Numbered from the stretch's first letter, positions 54,084 to 62,888 are shown. The stretch is 64,000 nt of DNA from Deltaproteobacteria bacterium (GCA_002719955.1 PBFW01000052.1:1-64000); one strand, 5' to 3'. A program made the numbers and translations. Notes: generated by a model from the letters alone, not told the origin.

Positions 54084-55448
54084 TCAGTTTCGAACCGCGT
54101 TCTTTCTCTCCTCGCGCCGGTACAGTGTCCGACGATTGACGCCCAGAATTCGAGCAGCTTCACTCTTACGACCCATTGTGGACTCGAGCACCGCTTCGAC
54201 ATATCGATCGCCTAGATCCCCGAGCGTGAGACCCTGTTTCCTTGCGAGCCGAACCACCGCGTCCTCGAGCGAGCCATCGACTCGATCGGGGTCGCCCGGA
54301 ATCAGGATATCAACGGCATGGACCTCGCTCCCTTCCGAGAGGACCAAGCTTCGCTCGATACAGTTTTCGAGTTCCCGCCCGTTTCCGGGCCAAGGCGCTC
54401 GCTGGAGCTTCCGAATGGCGTTCTCGGAGAGCGTACGGAATTCGCCCCCACAGTGGCGCTCGACAAAGGCTGCGGCGAGGGGAGGAATATCGTCCGGCCG
54501 CTCTCGCAACGGCGGCAGGTGAAGTGGAATCACGTTGAGTCGATAGTAGAGGTCTTCGCGAAATACCCCCGTCGCGAGATCCGCCCTGAGATCCCGATTC
54601 GTGGCGGCCACGAGCCGAACATCGACCTTGACCGACTGGTTGCCACCGACGGGCCGAATCTCTCGATCCTGAAGAACGCGCAAGAGCTTGCCCTGAATCG
54701 ACGGCGACATGTCCCCGATCTCGTCGAGGAAGAGCGTCCCGCCGTTCGCTGCCTCGAAAAGACCCTTTTTGTTGGTATGGGCACCAGTGAAGGCGCCGCG
54801 CACGTGACCGAAGAGTTCGCTTTCGAGCAACCCCTCCGGCATTGCCGTGCAATTGATCGGAACGAAGGGCATGTCGGCCCGGTTGCCCGTGAAGTGGATC
54901 GTCCGCGCAACGACTTCCTTGCCGGTCCCGCTCTCGCCGGTGATCAGGATATTGCTGCCGTTCCCGGAAACCTTTCGGATCAGCGCATAGATTTCATTCA
55001 TCGCAACGCTCTTGCCAACGAGATCCCCGAAAGAGGCCGTTCGCTCGACCGCTGCGCGCAGGCGGCGGTTCTCCGCCAACAAGACCCGATTCTCGAGGGC
55101 GCGCTCCAGAGTGAGCAATAATCGATCGTTCTCGAAAGGCTTCGTCACGAAATCGTGTGCCCCGAGGCGCATCGCCTCGACAGCGATCTCGATCGTGCCA
55201 AAACTCGTCATCAGAACGACCGGAGTTTCGGAGTGCTCCTCGCGCATCGCGCCAAGGAACTCGAATCCGTCCATCCCCGGCATCTGGATGTCGCTGAGGG
55301 TGCAATCGAACTCACGCTTCCCCGCAGCTTCGAGCCCTTCCTGGGCCGATTCGACGCACTCCACCTGATAGCCTTGACCCACCAGCAGATCCGTCACCAT
55401 TTCCCGCAGGATGGGGTCGTCATCCACCACCAAGATCGATCGTTTCAA
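54084..55448 (-). CDS. NtrC-family sigma-54-dependent response regulator
   Basis: About 454 residues: receiver domain (ILVVDDD at the start, phosphoacceptor aspartate in TLSDIQMPG, lysine in VTKPF), sigma-54 AAA+ domain (Walker A GESGTGKE, GAFTGA loop contacting sigma-54, Walker B GGTLFLDEIG, arginine finger region FREDLYYRL) and a Fis-type helix-turn-helix at the C-terminus (KSEAARILGVNRRTLYR). The start is set at TTG 55448 because GGGAGG sits at the right spacing; a preceding ATG (55463) adds five residues but has no ribosome site of its own. It should activate sigma-54 promoters, most simply the one upstream of the universal stress protein gene. The kinase gene follows 83 bases downstream. 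Confidence 0.95.
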   Translation of the reverse strand: MKRSILVVDDDPILREMVTDLLVGQGYQVECVESAQEGLEAAGKREFDCTLSDIQMPGMDGFEFLGAMREEHSETPVVLMTSFGTIEIAVEAMRLGAHDFVTKPFENDRLLLTLERALENRVLLAENRRLRAAVERTASFGDLVGKSVAMNEIYALIRKVSGNGSNILITGESGTGKEVVARTIHFTGNRADMPFVPINCTAMPEGLLESELFGHVRGAFTGAHTNKKGLFEAANGGTLFLDEIGDMSPSIQGKLLRVLQDREIRPVGGNQSVKVDVRLVAATNRDLRADLATGVFREDLYYRLNVIPLHLPPLRERPDDIPPLAAAFVERHCGGEFRTLSENAIRKLQRAPWPGNGRELENCIERSLVLSEGSEVHAVDILIPGDPDRVDGSLEDAVVRLARKQGLTLGDLGDRYVEAVLESTMGRKSEAARILGVNRRTLYRREERKNAVRN

Positions 55449-55535
55449 AACGCAACCTCCCATCTGGTGGTCATGCAGGACTTGTGCCGCTCAACAGCAG
55501 ACCCAATCCAACCTGACGAGTCCACATCGTGCCAT

Positions 55536-55554
55536 TTTGCCTCGCTTATGCCAA
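55536..55554 (-). promoter_or_regulatory. weak candidate sigma-54 promoter of the regulator gene
   Basis: On the minus strand: TTGGCATAAGCGAGGCAAA. TGGCA and GCA with GG-N10-GC spacing fit sigma-54, but the TT of the -12 box is AG. It lies about 88 bases before the regulator start, so autoregulation is possible but the match is partial. Confidence 0.25.
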
Positions 55555-55654
55555 AAATGCTCGATCTGATCCGGGGTTCGTCCTCGCCACGCCACATGCT
55601 CAGCGGCTTCCCATCGCATCGCGGTGACCCGGATCGCGCACGGACCGACCCCCT

Positions 55655-55684
55655 GGGGAATCCAGGCGATCGAGAAGATTCCCC
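55655..55684. repeat. perfect 8-base inverted repeat
   Basis: GGGGAATC (55655-55662) and GATTCCCC (55677-55684) are separated by 14 bases. It lies about 60 bases beyond the stop of the DUF3604 gene and well upstream of the regulator gene, so it could be a terminator-like hairpin for the former or an activator site for the latter. There is no T run. Confidence 0.45.
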
Positions 55685-55743
55685 TGCTCATCGATCGGAC
55701 GATGGCGAGACCTAGAGAAGGGCGGCCCAGGGGGGGACCGAGG

Positions 55744-57783
55744 TCAACCGACGGCCGGGGTATACCAGATGGGTGACGTCCAAGCGCGCTCCTGCTGAAT
55801 CGGTGCCATCAGCGTGTCCGCACACCCGAAAGGCCGCTCCTCTTTCGGCAACTCGAGACATTGCCAGCTCGAGTATCGACAACTCGGATTCTCGACGACA
55901 CGCGCATAATAAACGGCGCGACGATCGGGGTCGAAGTCTGGGTCACGCCAGACTCCGCAAAGGTCGGTGTGACCGGTACCCTGGGGTTCGCAGGTGGCCG
56001 GATCGACACCCGCACCGTTCGCCCCGCCCGCCACATCGACGACTTTCTCATGAACGATCCCTTCGCGATCGACCCAGCCCTTCACCACCTGCAGGCGCTG
56101 AAGGAGTCCCCCGGGTGCGCTCTTCGTGCCCGCATCCTTCGTCGCCCAGACGGCGAATGCGGGCACCCGGTCACCCGATCGGGCCGGAAGATCCCCGCCC
56201 ATCGGAACGCCGCCCTGCTCAGCCCGCGCGAGCACATCCCTCGAAGCACATAGATCTTCCGGAAGATTCCAGCCCGCATAGAAGCGCGGCTCAATGCGTG
56301 GACCGCTCGTTCCGAAGACCTCCTTGCGACGTATCGCATCAAAGATCGCGGCCCGCGAATTTTCCTCGGCCCAGACACCGATCAGGCCGCCGGGCCCATT
56401 CGAGTAATCCCCCATCACGCCCGCTTCGCCGCCTGAGAGGCGTCGTTCGGGCGAGCCGTCCGCGATCCCCAGATGACCTGGCCAGGTGCGCTCTTCGACC
56501 CCCCCTGCCAATGCATTATGCGTATCAGTGCTCGCCATCAGGCCCAGCTTGAAGGGGTTGACTCCGATTCGCGCCTCTTCGGCAAGTCCATCGGCGAGCG
56601 CGTATCGCACATAACTACGCCGGGCGAGGCAGCTCGGGCCGAGATGCGGCACCCAATCCGCAAGCGGTCCGTCGTAGCAATCCGGCGCGCCCTTCTCTCC
56701 GAAGCGGCGAAAACTAGCGTTTTCGAATTTTTCGAAATCGCATAGCGCATCATCCGAGCCCATGACCGACGAGAGCCCACGGCGACATTCGGAATCCCCT
56801 TTGTGCTGCATGATTTCGACGACGGGCTCCATCGAAATTCGCAGCGCGGCCCGCTCAGCCTCTTCCTCGAGAGAATCCGTCCCTGGATAATCGATCGCGA
56901 ACATCCGGCCGTTACTGATATTCGAGTTATGCGGAATCGCGAGTACCTGGCAGCCGGTACCGGACTCGTTGCAATTCTCTTGAAGGAGCCGCCAGAGTTC
57001 CCACTCGCGTTGGACGTCCATGTAGCTCAGGGGTCGCCTGGGCACGACGCTCCCGCGGAAGATCACGTTGCGATGAAGATTCGAACCCAAGCGATGGGAG
57101 CTGTACTCGTAGGCGATGAAAGCCGTCCGGCGACAAGCCGCCGAGCGATCGTTCCATCTCTCGGCGGCGGCGATGATCTCCTTCCAACCCGCATCGATCG
57201 CGGCCGCACACGCCGCGAAATCATCGCCACAGATGTCGGATTCGCGACTCGGAAAGGGATTCATGATCTTCAAGCCGAGGGGCGAGTCCGTAGGTGCGGT
57301 CGCATCACGAATCGCACGACATTTCTCGGTCTCGTAGGCCCGGCTGGTCGGATCCGTGCAGAGACCCTGCTCGCCGAGGAACTCGGCATGGTCCGTGACC
57401 GCTGCAAAGTCGAGGGGGCGATCGATGCGTACGGATCGCGTGCCGCGCCCCGCCTCATCCTTGGGCGGAAGCAGGATCGCCCCCCCGAACGCGAAATCAA
57501 AGGCGCCGGTCGGGCGGACTTCGAGATCGTAGTTCCAGGCATCGCTCGAAAGCGCAGTGTGGACATGCAGATCCCCGAAGAGGGCAATGCGTCGCGGATC
57601 GCGGTGGGCGCAGGCCGCGCGTTCCGGTTCGGACGAGGCGGCGGGAACAGCGAAGAGTTCGGGATCCACAGGATCGCTCCCGCATCCGGCCACGAGGAGC
57701 AGAGAACCCGCCAGGGCAACCAGCGAGCAGAACAAGAAGAGTCGTTGCAATCCCAACCGAGCCAAGCGCCGCCGCGTGATCAT
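55744..57783 (-). CDS. DUF3604 lipoprotein (PHP-like metal-dependent hydrolase fold)
   Basis: A 679-residue protein with a lipoprotein signal: hydrophobic segment LFLFCSLVALAGSLLL and lipobox VAGC. The mature part has FGDLHVHTALSSDAW near its start, a metal-binding segment of the PHP-like fold, followed by AVTDHAEFLG, and later ILAIPHNSNISNG and LMASTDTHN; these are hallmarks of DUF3604 proteins. They are exported, likely metal-dependent hydrolases of unknown substrate, common in marine heterotrophs. The ATG at 57783 starts directly at the lipoprotein signal; an upstream extension to 57837 is possible. It is not obviously cotranscribed with neighbours. Confidence 0.9.
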   Translation of the reverse strand: MITRRRLARLGLQRLFLFCSLVALAGSLLLVAGCGSDPVDPELFAVPAASSEPERAACAHRDPRRIALFGDLHVHTALSSDAWNYDLEVRPTGAFDFAFGGAILLPPKDEAGRGTRSVRIDRPLDFAAVTDHAEFLGEQGLCTDPTSRAYETEKCRAIRDATAPTDSPLGLKIMNPFPSRESDICGDDFAACAAAIDAGWKEIIAAAERWNDRSAACRRTAFIAYEYSSHRLGSNLHRNVIFRGSVVPRRPLSYMDVQREWELWRLLQENCNESGTGCQVLAIPHNSNISNGRMFAIDYPGTDSLEEEAERAALRISMEPVVEIMQHKGDSECRRGLSSVMGSDDALCDFEKFENASFRRFGEKGAPDCYDGPLADWVPHLGPSCLARRSYVRYALADGLAEEARIGVNPFKLGLMASTDTHNALAGGVEERTWPGHLGIADGSPERRLSGGEAGVMGDYSNGPGGLIGVWAEENSRAAIFDAIRRKEVFGTSGPRIEPRFYAGWNLPEDLCASRDVLARAEQGGVPMGGDLPARSGDRVPAFAVWATKDAGTKSAPGGLLQRLQVVKGWVDREGIVHEKVVDVAGGANGAGVDPATCEPQGTGHTDLCGVWRDPDFDPDRRAVYYARVVENPSCRYSSWQCLELPKEERPFGCADTLMAPIQQERAWTSPIWYTPAVG

Positions 57784-57908
57784 TGATCGCACCCCCGAAG
57801 CAAATCCCGGAAAAGCGTAGACGAGCACATTCGTCAAACAAGCCCCTCGCTCGGCTTCGATCGCGCCTTCGCGCTAGCCTCGACTCCATTCATCGCCCCG
57901 AAGTCAGC

Positions 57909-58370
57909 GTGATCTTCCTGAATGACCTCATCGAACCCTTGAACGGCTTGATCATGCGCCTGCTGAGATCCCGCCTGCACTGGCCGCCGTCGACTGCGCT
58001 GGTGATCATTTCCTGATCCGGCCGGCGATCGGCTCGAGAGTTCGCGATTCCCGCCGGCTACCAGAACGAGGGCGACACGATCGTCGTGATGATTTCGAAG
58101 CCGCACACGAAGGCCTGGCGGAAGAATTTTCGCTCGGCGTGACCGGCGGTTCTGATGCTGCGTGGGCGGCAACGTTCGGTGATGGGAATGCTGATCGAGC
58201 CCGGCGGTGTAGAATTCTTAGAGGTGTGCGAGCGCACCCTCCGGAGACTGCCCTTCATGGAAAGCCAGCTCGGCGGCTTCAAATACGATCCGGAACGAGG
58301 ACTCGACGACGCGCAACGGGAGCTGCTGCTCGAGAACGCCGATGCGGTTCGTTTCGAATTTCTCGACTGA
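57909..58370 (+). pseudogene. deazaflavin (F420)-dependent nitroreductase-like gene, broken by two in-frame TGA codons
   Basis: Read as one frame from GTG 57909 to the stop at 58370, the translation has the layout of the Ddn/nitroreductase family: LNDLIEPLNGLIMRLLRS, then a GRRS-R-FAIP core (SGRRSAREFAIPAGYQ), DTIVVMISKPHTKAW, and a C-terminal VLMLRGRQRSVMG...GLDDAQRELL. In-frame TGA codons interrupt it at 58014-58016 and 58140-58142; at the second, family members usually have glycine (GGA to TGA is one base). The rest is unshifted, so the loss is recent. TGA is a normal stop elsewhere here, and no selenocysteine position is known in the family. The start codon and ribosome site are weak. Confidence 0.75.
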
Positions 58371-58486
58371 ATTTCGACTCGATGCGTCTGCTCCCTCGAT
58401 TTTGCGAGAGTCGATCACACACGCGTTCCCGCGGCACACCCCTCCCCTCTTTCCCCTGGCAGCTGCTGGGCGGCTCGGTCGGATAC

Positions 58487-59371
58487 TCAGATTCCGATCG
58501 CATCCGCTGCACGACTCACTTCATCCGGATCCCCGGAGGTCGGAACCAGGTGTACTTCGTCCGTACCGAGATCTTCGATGCGCCGAAGCAGGTCGCGAAG
58601 GGCCGACGCATCGCCGGTGAATCCAGCACTCCTTTGCGCCGCCTCACGCTCCGCGGGTGCGAGCCAATTCATGTAAGAGCCGAGATGGCTCGACATCTGC
58701 GCTCGCGCACCCTCGCCCAAGGCGAACCAGAACCCGGTGATCAGCTTCGGTGTTCCACGCCCAGCCTCCGACCAAGCCTGTCGCGCCCATTCGAAGGTCG
58801 GTGCGATCTCCTCGGTCGTCGCGGCCCAGGTGAAGCCGCAGAGACCCGCCGCCCAGGCCGAGGCCAACCGGATGGCACGCGGCCCCATCGCCCCGGCCAG
58901 CAGCTCCGGCCCGGCGGCCTGGATCGGTCGGGGTTCGACGGGGCGCAATAACCCTCCGACCACATCCTCTCCACGCCAGACCCTGCGCATCGTGTCGACA
59001 TCCCGCGCAAGAGACGCATTCGTGCGACGCTCCATATCGGCCCCGACGGCCAGAAGATCCTCCTCCCGCCCTCCGATCCCGAGCCCCACCGAGAGACGCC
59101 CCTCCGAGAGCACATCCAGAGTGGCGAGTTGTTTGGCGAGCATGACCGGATGATGCATCGGCATCACTGTGACCGTCGAACGCAGCGTAACTCGCTCCGT
59201 CAAGACCGCGCAGGCCCCGAAGAGTGCGATCAACTCCGGATTGAAGAAGGCCATCCGCTCCCCGAAAGCGAGCGTGTCGAAGGGCCCATCCTCTATTCGG
59301 CTCGTCCACTCGACGAGGCGCTTCCGGTCGAGCCCCGGATCCATCCCCGGCAGCGTCATCGCGATCTTCAT
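58487..59371 (-). CDS. LLM-class flavin/F420-dependent oxidoreductase
   Basis: A 294-residue luciferase-like protein: early barrel segment FDTLAFGERMAFFN, MHHPVMLAKQLATLDVLSEGRLSVGLGIGG (a highly typical F420-oxidoreductase stretch), and RAIRLASAWAAGLCGF near the C-terminal cofactor loop. The start at 59371 has GAAGCAAGG just upstream; upstream frame extension is proline- and arginine-rich and unlike the family. A similar gene follows upstream on the same strand (59585-60412), 213 bases away. The nearby Ddn-like remnant strengthens the case for F420 use, but the cofactor is not proven by sequence. Confidence 0.85.
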   Translation of the reverse strand: MKIAMTLPGMDPGLDRKRLVEWTSRIEDGPFDTLAFGERMAFFNPELIALFGACAVLTERVTLRSTVTVMPMHHPVMLAKQLATLDVLSEGRLSVGLGIGGREEDLLAVGADMERRTNASLARDVDTMRRVWRGEDVVGGLLRPVEPRPIQAAGPELLAGAMGPRAIRLASAWAAGLCGFTWAATTEEIAPTFEWARQAWSEAGRGTPKLITGFWFALGEGARAQMSSHLGSYMNWLAPAEREAAQRSAGFTGDASALRDLLRRIEDLGTDEVHLVPTSGDPDEVSRAADAIGI

Positions 59372-59584
59372 CCTTGCTTCTCCCCTCACCGGCCGACCGG
59401 AGTCGCTTGCGGGCACGGGTCCATCCCGAAGCTTCCCGCCCGCCGGCCAGCATCGAAATTCATTCCGGTCCAACCTTCTCGGGGGGCCTCGATTCGAACC
59501 CGCCGCCACCTCCTCGGACCTTACGCCGAACGCATTCGGCGCTATCGAGGCGCATCAAGAACTCCCCGGACGATCTTCTCCGCT

Positions 59585-60412
59585 TCAAAACATCGCAGCG
59601 GCAAACCGATCGATCTCCGCCCGCGCTTCCTGGACATCGGGGTTCGAAAAACTGAGCACGAGCTCCGTTGCACCAGCGGCCTCGTAGTCAGCGACCGTGC
59701 CCGGTGTCACGTTCGCCATATCGAGACGAACCAGGACCTTGCCCAACCCCTCCTTGCGCCCCACACCCTCCGCTTCTCCTCGCAGGGATTCCAGCCGCTC
59801 GCGCACGCCGTCGGGCGTGAGCATGAGCGGATGCCAACCGTCGCCGTGGGTCGCGACGCGTCGCAGCGCAACCCGATGATTTCCCCCGACCATGATCGGG
59901 GGATGCGGGCGTTGCAGGGGCTTGGGGGACGAGATCACGTCCTCGAACTCGAAATATTCGCCCTCGTAGCTCGCCTCGCCTTCGGTCCAGAGACTTTTCA
60001 GGACTTCGATAAATTCATTCGAATAGGCCCCTCGCGTCTTGTAGGGAACGCCGAGCGCCGCGTTCTCGCTGGGCAGACTCCCGACGCCCACCCCAACAAC
60101 GAGTCGACCCTCGCTCAAATGGTCGAGGGTGGCGAGTTCGCGGGCGAGCACCATCGGATGCAGATAGGGCAGAACGAGCACACTCGTCCCGATGCGTACG
60201 TAATGGGTCTTCGACGCGAGCCATGTGAGCAGGACGAGCGCGTCGTGATAGGGCTGATCGCCCAGACGATCGCGGACATAGCCCGCATTGACGACATGGT
60301 GGTTGACCCAGACCGAATCGAAGCCCGCGTTTTCGGCGTGAACGCCGACCGAGACGATATCCGCCGGGTCCTCGACCCCGAGGTGGTTGGGTAGAACGAA
60401 GCCGAATTTCAT
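59585..60412 (-). CDS. LLM-class flavin/F420-dependent oxidoreductase (paralogue)
   Basis: A 275-residue luciferase-like protein: GFVLPNHLG at the start, SVGVHAENAGFDSVWVNHH, the conserved VLARELATLDHLSEGRLVVGVGVG strand, and PPIMVGGNHRVALRRVATHGDGWHP for the substrate loop. The N-terminus KFGFVLP and the size fit TIGR03619-like F420 oxidoreductases. GGGGAGAAGAGG immediately before the ATG fixes the start at 60412. It is a close structural relative of the gene at 58487-59371 and may be part of a pair. A 516-base gene-free stretch lies upstream. Confidence 0.87.
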   Translation of the reverse strand: MKFGFVLPNHLGVEDPADIVSVGVHAENAGFDSVWVNHHVVNAGYVRDRLGDQPYHDALVLLTWLASKTHYVRIGTSVLVLPYLHPMVLARELATLDHLSEGRLVVGVGVGSLPSENAALGVPYKTRGAYSNEFIEVLKSLWTEGEASYEGEYFEFEDVISSPKPLQRPHPPIMVGGNHRVALRRVATHGDGWHPLMLTPDGVRERLESLRGEAEGVGRKEGLGKVLVRLDMANVTPGTVADYEAAGATELVLSFSNPDVQEARAEIDRFAAAMF

Positions 60413-60928
60413 CCTCTTCTCCCCGATCACTTCGAAGCTGTCGCAGCGTATTGCCCGCAGCAGAAAATGTGTCGACGACGCCATGGACGATACCCGGAAT
60501 CTCGGGGGATACGGCCTCCCCGCACCAGACACGACCGCTCGGGAGGCAGACCGTCCGGTGTACCCGTGGAATGGCTCACATCGACCTGCTCACGGCGTTT
60601 TCGAGCGAGCGTCTCGAATCTCGGGCTCGACCGGATCATCGGCCGACCGCCCGGCGCCCCGGTCGAATGAGGCGCGATTCGCCTGCCTGGACTTCAGAAG
60701 GATCTCGACGGGGACTCGAATCCCCGATCGCCCTCCCGGAGCGCACGAATACGATCGTGCACCCGTCGCCACGAGATCGCCCCTCTTCAAGGGGCCATCT
60801 CCCGAGCGGGTCGATGTCCGGGGCGCGACCAACAGGGATCCAGTCAATCGAGTATGATCCGTTTTCCACCGATTCGATCCTGCCGGTCCCGTTCTCCACC
60901 GCCCCCATCGCCCCCGAGAGGAAGACCC
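60413..60928. other. gene-free divergent intergenic region
   Basis: Between a luciferase-like gene (minus) and the glutathione transferase gene (plus). No supported coding region. There is a 6-base stem with 5-base loop (GCCCCT/AGGGGC, 60779-60795). A stretch resembling a tRNA T-arm (near 60715) lacks the rest of a tRNA. Promoters of both genes are presumed here. Confidence 0.4.
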
Positions 60929-61558
60929 GTGAAGTTCTACGACTGCCAGACCGCCCCGAGCCCGCGCCGAGCCCGAATCATCATCGCCGAAAAGGGCCTG
61001 GAGATCGAGACGGTCGAAATCGATCTGGGAAAAGCAGAACAGCTTTCAGAAGCGTTCAAACGCATCAACCCGCGCTGCACGGTGCCGGTCCTCGAACTCG
61101 ACGATGGCCTCTTGCTCACCGAAAATGCCGCAATCGCCGCCTACCTGGAAGCGCTCGTCCCCGACCCACCGCTGCTCGGAACGACACCCGCGGAGAAGGG
61201 TCTGATCGCAGGTTGGAACGCGCGCATGGAATTCGAGGGGCTCTGGCCGGTCGCCGACGCGCTGCGCAACCGAAGCAAGGGCATGGTGGGTCGCGCGATC
61301 ACCGGCCCGACGAATTACGACCAGATCCCCGAACTCGCAGAAAGGGGAAGGTCGCGCGGGATCGAATTCTTCGACATGCTGAATACCCGCCTCGGTGAAG
61401 CGGAATATGTGGCGGGGGATTCGTTCTCGGTCGCCGATATCAGTGCCTTCGTCGTGACCGACTTCGCGAGCTGGGTCAAGCTCGGAATGACCGATGCCCA
61501 CACGAATACGAAGCGCTGGTACGACCTTCTGATTCAGCGACCCAGCATTGCGGGCTGA
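60929..61558 (+). CDS. glutathione S-transferase-like protein
   Basis: A 209-residue two-domain GST. The N-terminal thioredoxin-like domain begins KFYDCQTAPSPRRARI and contains the glutathione-contacting VPVLELDDGLLLTENAAI (cis-Pro and ENAAI typical of zeta/theta-like GSTs). The helical C-terminal domain contains YVAGDSFSVADISAFVVTDF (N-capping box region). It should conjugate or isomerise with glutathione, or serve in detoxification. The GTG at 60929 has GAGAGGAAG a few bases upstream. The Nudix gene begins 55 bases downstream, so the two may be cotranscribed. Confidence 0.9.
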   Translation: MKFYDCQTAPSPRRARIIIAEKGLEIETVEIDLGKAEQLSEAFKRINPRCTVPVLELDDGLLLTENAAIAAYLEALVPDPPLLGTTPAEKGLIAGWNARMEFEGLWPVADALRNRSKGMVGRAITGPTNYDQIPELAERGRSRGIEFFDMLNTRLGEAEYVAGDSFSVADISAFVVTDFASWVKLGMTDAHTNTKRWYDLLIQRPSIAG

Positions 61559-61613
61559 CGCTCGACACCCGGCTCGCAGGGCAGCGGCGACCCCCGACTC
61601 GATCGACCCGGAA

Positions 61614-62342
61614 ATGCGTCGCCACTTCGATGAGGCGGAGAAGATCCGCATCGGCGAGACCTCCCTCGCGCGCCCTCCCCTGCGTCCGACCGCAGCTTCC
61701 CTGCGCGCCCATTTCGAGCGCGCGACCGGGCGCGGCCTCGTCGAACTCGAGAATCCGCATGTCGAGCCCCGCGTCACAGCAACGGACCGGAGGACAGCCA
61801 CCCCCGCCTCCATCCTCATTGCGATCGTCCTGCGCGACCCAGAGCCGACCGTGCTGCTGACCCAGCGCCACCACGGGATTTCCTTCCCGGGCCATTGGGT
61901 CTTTCCCGGCGGTCGCACAGACCCGAGGGACCCAACACCGATCGAAACCGCACTGCGCGAAGCGGAGGAGGAGATCGGCCTGGATCGCAGACACGTCGAG
62001 GTGTTGGGGCGACTCGGCGACTACGTGAGTCATAGTGGGTTCCGTGTGGTACCGATCGTGGCGCTCGTGCATCCGCCCTTCGAGTTGACGCCGCAGCCCG
62101 GCGAGGTCGAAGCAATCGCCGAGATCGAACTCTCGCGGCTCGTCGATTCGTCGAGCTATTTCCTCTTCCGCTTCCAGAATCGGAAGGACCGAGCGCATTT
62201 CGCCATGGATACCGAACGCGAGGGGCCGATGCTGACGGGCGTCACGGTGTCGATCGCGATCGGCTTCTATCGTGAACTGCTGAAGACCCACGACGATCGC
62301 ACCCGCACACCGGGAAATATCCGGACCGAGTCGATGTCGTGA
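61614..62342 (+). CDS. Nudix hydrolase, CoA pyrophosphatase (NudL)-like
   Basis: A 242-residue Nudix protein. The LLTQRHHGISFPGHWVFPGG lead-in and the Nudix box GRTDPRDPTPIETALREAEEEIGL (variant GX-REUXEEXGU with REAEEE at 115-120) match the CoA-pyrophosphatase subgroup, which hydrolyses CoA to 4-phosphopantetheine and 3',5'-ADP. It could turn over CoA from the acyl-CoA pathways nearby; other Nudix substrates cannot be excluded. The ATG at 61614 is chosen; upstream TTG 61548 would overlap the GST gene. The C-terminal stop at 62342 lies inside a 17-base tandem repeat, so the last residues may have changed recently. Confidence 0.85.
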   Translation: MRRHFDEAEKIRIGETSLARPPLRPTAASLRAHFERATGRGLVELENPHVEPRVTATDRRTATPASILIAIVLRDPEPTVLLTQRHHGISFPGHWVFPGGRTDPRDPTPIETALREAEEEIGLDRRHVEVLGRLGDYVSHSGFRVVPIVALVHPPFELTPQPGEVEAIAEIELSRLVDSSSYFLFRFQNRKDRAHFAMDTEREGPMLTGVTVSIAIGFYRELLKTHDDRTRTPGNIRTESMS

Positions 62343-62407
62343 CCGAATTGATGTCGTGACCGAATTGATGTCGTGACCGAATTGACGTCGTGACCGAGAC
62401 AAGTCGT
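62324..62407. repeat. 17-base tandem repeat at the 3' end of the Nudix gene
   Basis: The unit GACCGAATTGATGTCGT (variants GACCGAGTCGATGTCGT and GACCGAATTGACGTCGT) occurs in succession at 62324, 62341, 62358 and 62375, followed by a shortened copy at 62392-62407. The Nudix stop codon TGA (62340-62342) spans the first repeat junction, so expansion or contraction can alter the protein end and the downstream spacer. Confidence 0.9.
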
Positions 62408-62430
62408 GACCGAGTCGATCAGCAGGCCCG

Positions 62431-62888
62431 TCAGCCCTTCGCGGGAACGATATCCGCCGGTAGATTGCTCCTGATGGGTATTCCGGAAGAGCGATCCCAG
62501 CTAGCGGCTGCGTAGGTACGCTCCGCGGGCCCGAAAAGCCGCGCCGTCTCCGTCCAAGGATGGGCGCCACACTGGGTGCCGGGATAGAGCACGATCGCTC
62601 GCGTTCCGTCCCTTTCGCGAATCTCAGCGCGCTTCTCGGCGATTTCGTCCAACGCGTCTTCGAGCGAAATCAGCCGAGGCTCCCATCGGACTGGCATTTC
62701 TAACTCGTAACGAGGCGCTCGGGGTCGGCATGAAGCGCCGGATATTCGCGACCCTTCTGACGGGTATGGCCACGAAAGACCGGATCCCCTGGAACGCCAC
62801 GAACACGAGAAACGCGAACCTCCTCGATCTCCGCTTCGATCGGGCAACCGCAGTGACAGAGCCGGCAGAAACTTCGCTGAACGGACAA
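62431..62888 (-). pseudogene. decayed N-terminal fragment of a molybdopterin oxidoreductase
   Basis: From TTG 62888, preceded by a strong AAGGAGG, the frame encodes the iron-sulfur start of a formate dehydrogenase/nitrate reductase-like protein: FCRLCHCGCPI (C-x2-C-x3-C), RVRGVPGDPVF and GREYPALHADPERLV. The fourth cluster cysteine, expected in the GxxCxKGR motif, is arginine (GHTRQKGR). A TAG stops the frame at about 62700, and a frame change then restores family-like sequence (RWEPRLISLEDALDEIAEK and RDGTRAIVLYPGT). It ends after about 150 residues where a 700-residue enzyme is expected. Thus several independent lesions mark a dead remnant. Confidence 0.75.

Noticed and set aside
55491-55691. 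66-codon minus-strand frame upstream of the NtrC-type regulator
   Set aside because: It has no ribosome site, no family resemblance and overlaps candidate regulatory repeats.
58014-58142. selenocysteine or altered TGA code as explanation for the two internal TGA codons
   Set aside because: TGA ends many intact genes in the window, the family has no known selenocysteine at these places, and I saw no obvious SECIS-like hairpin immediately after either codon.
60705-60735. tRNA-like T-arm (GGGGACTCGAATCCCC)
   Set aside because: The stem and loop do not have the fixed T-loop geometry and no acceptor stem, anticodon arm or D-arm is present around it.
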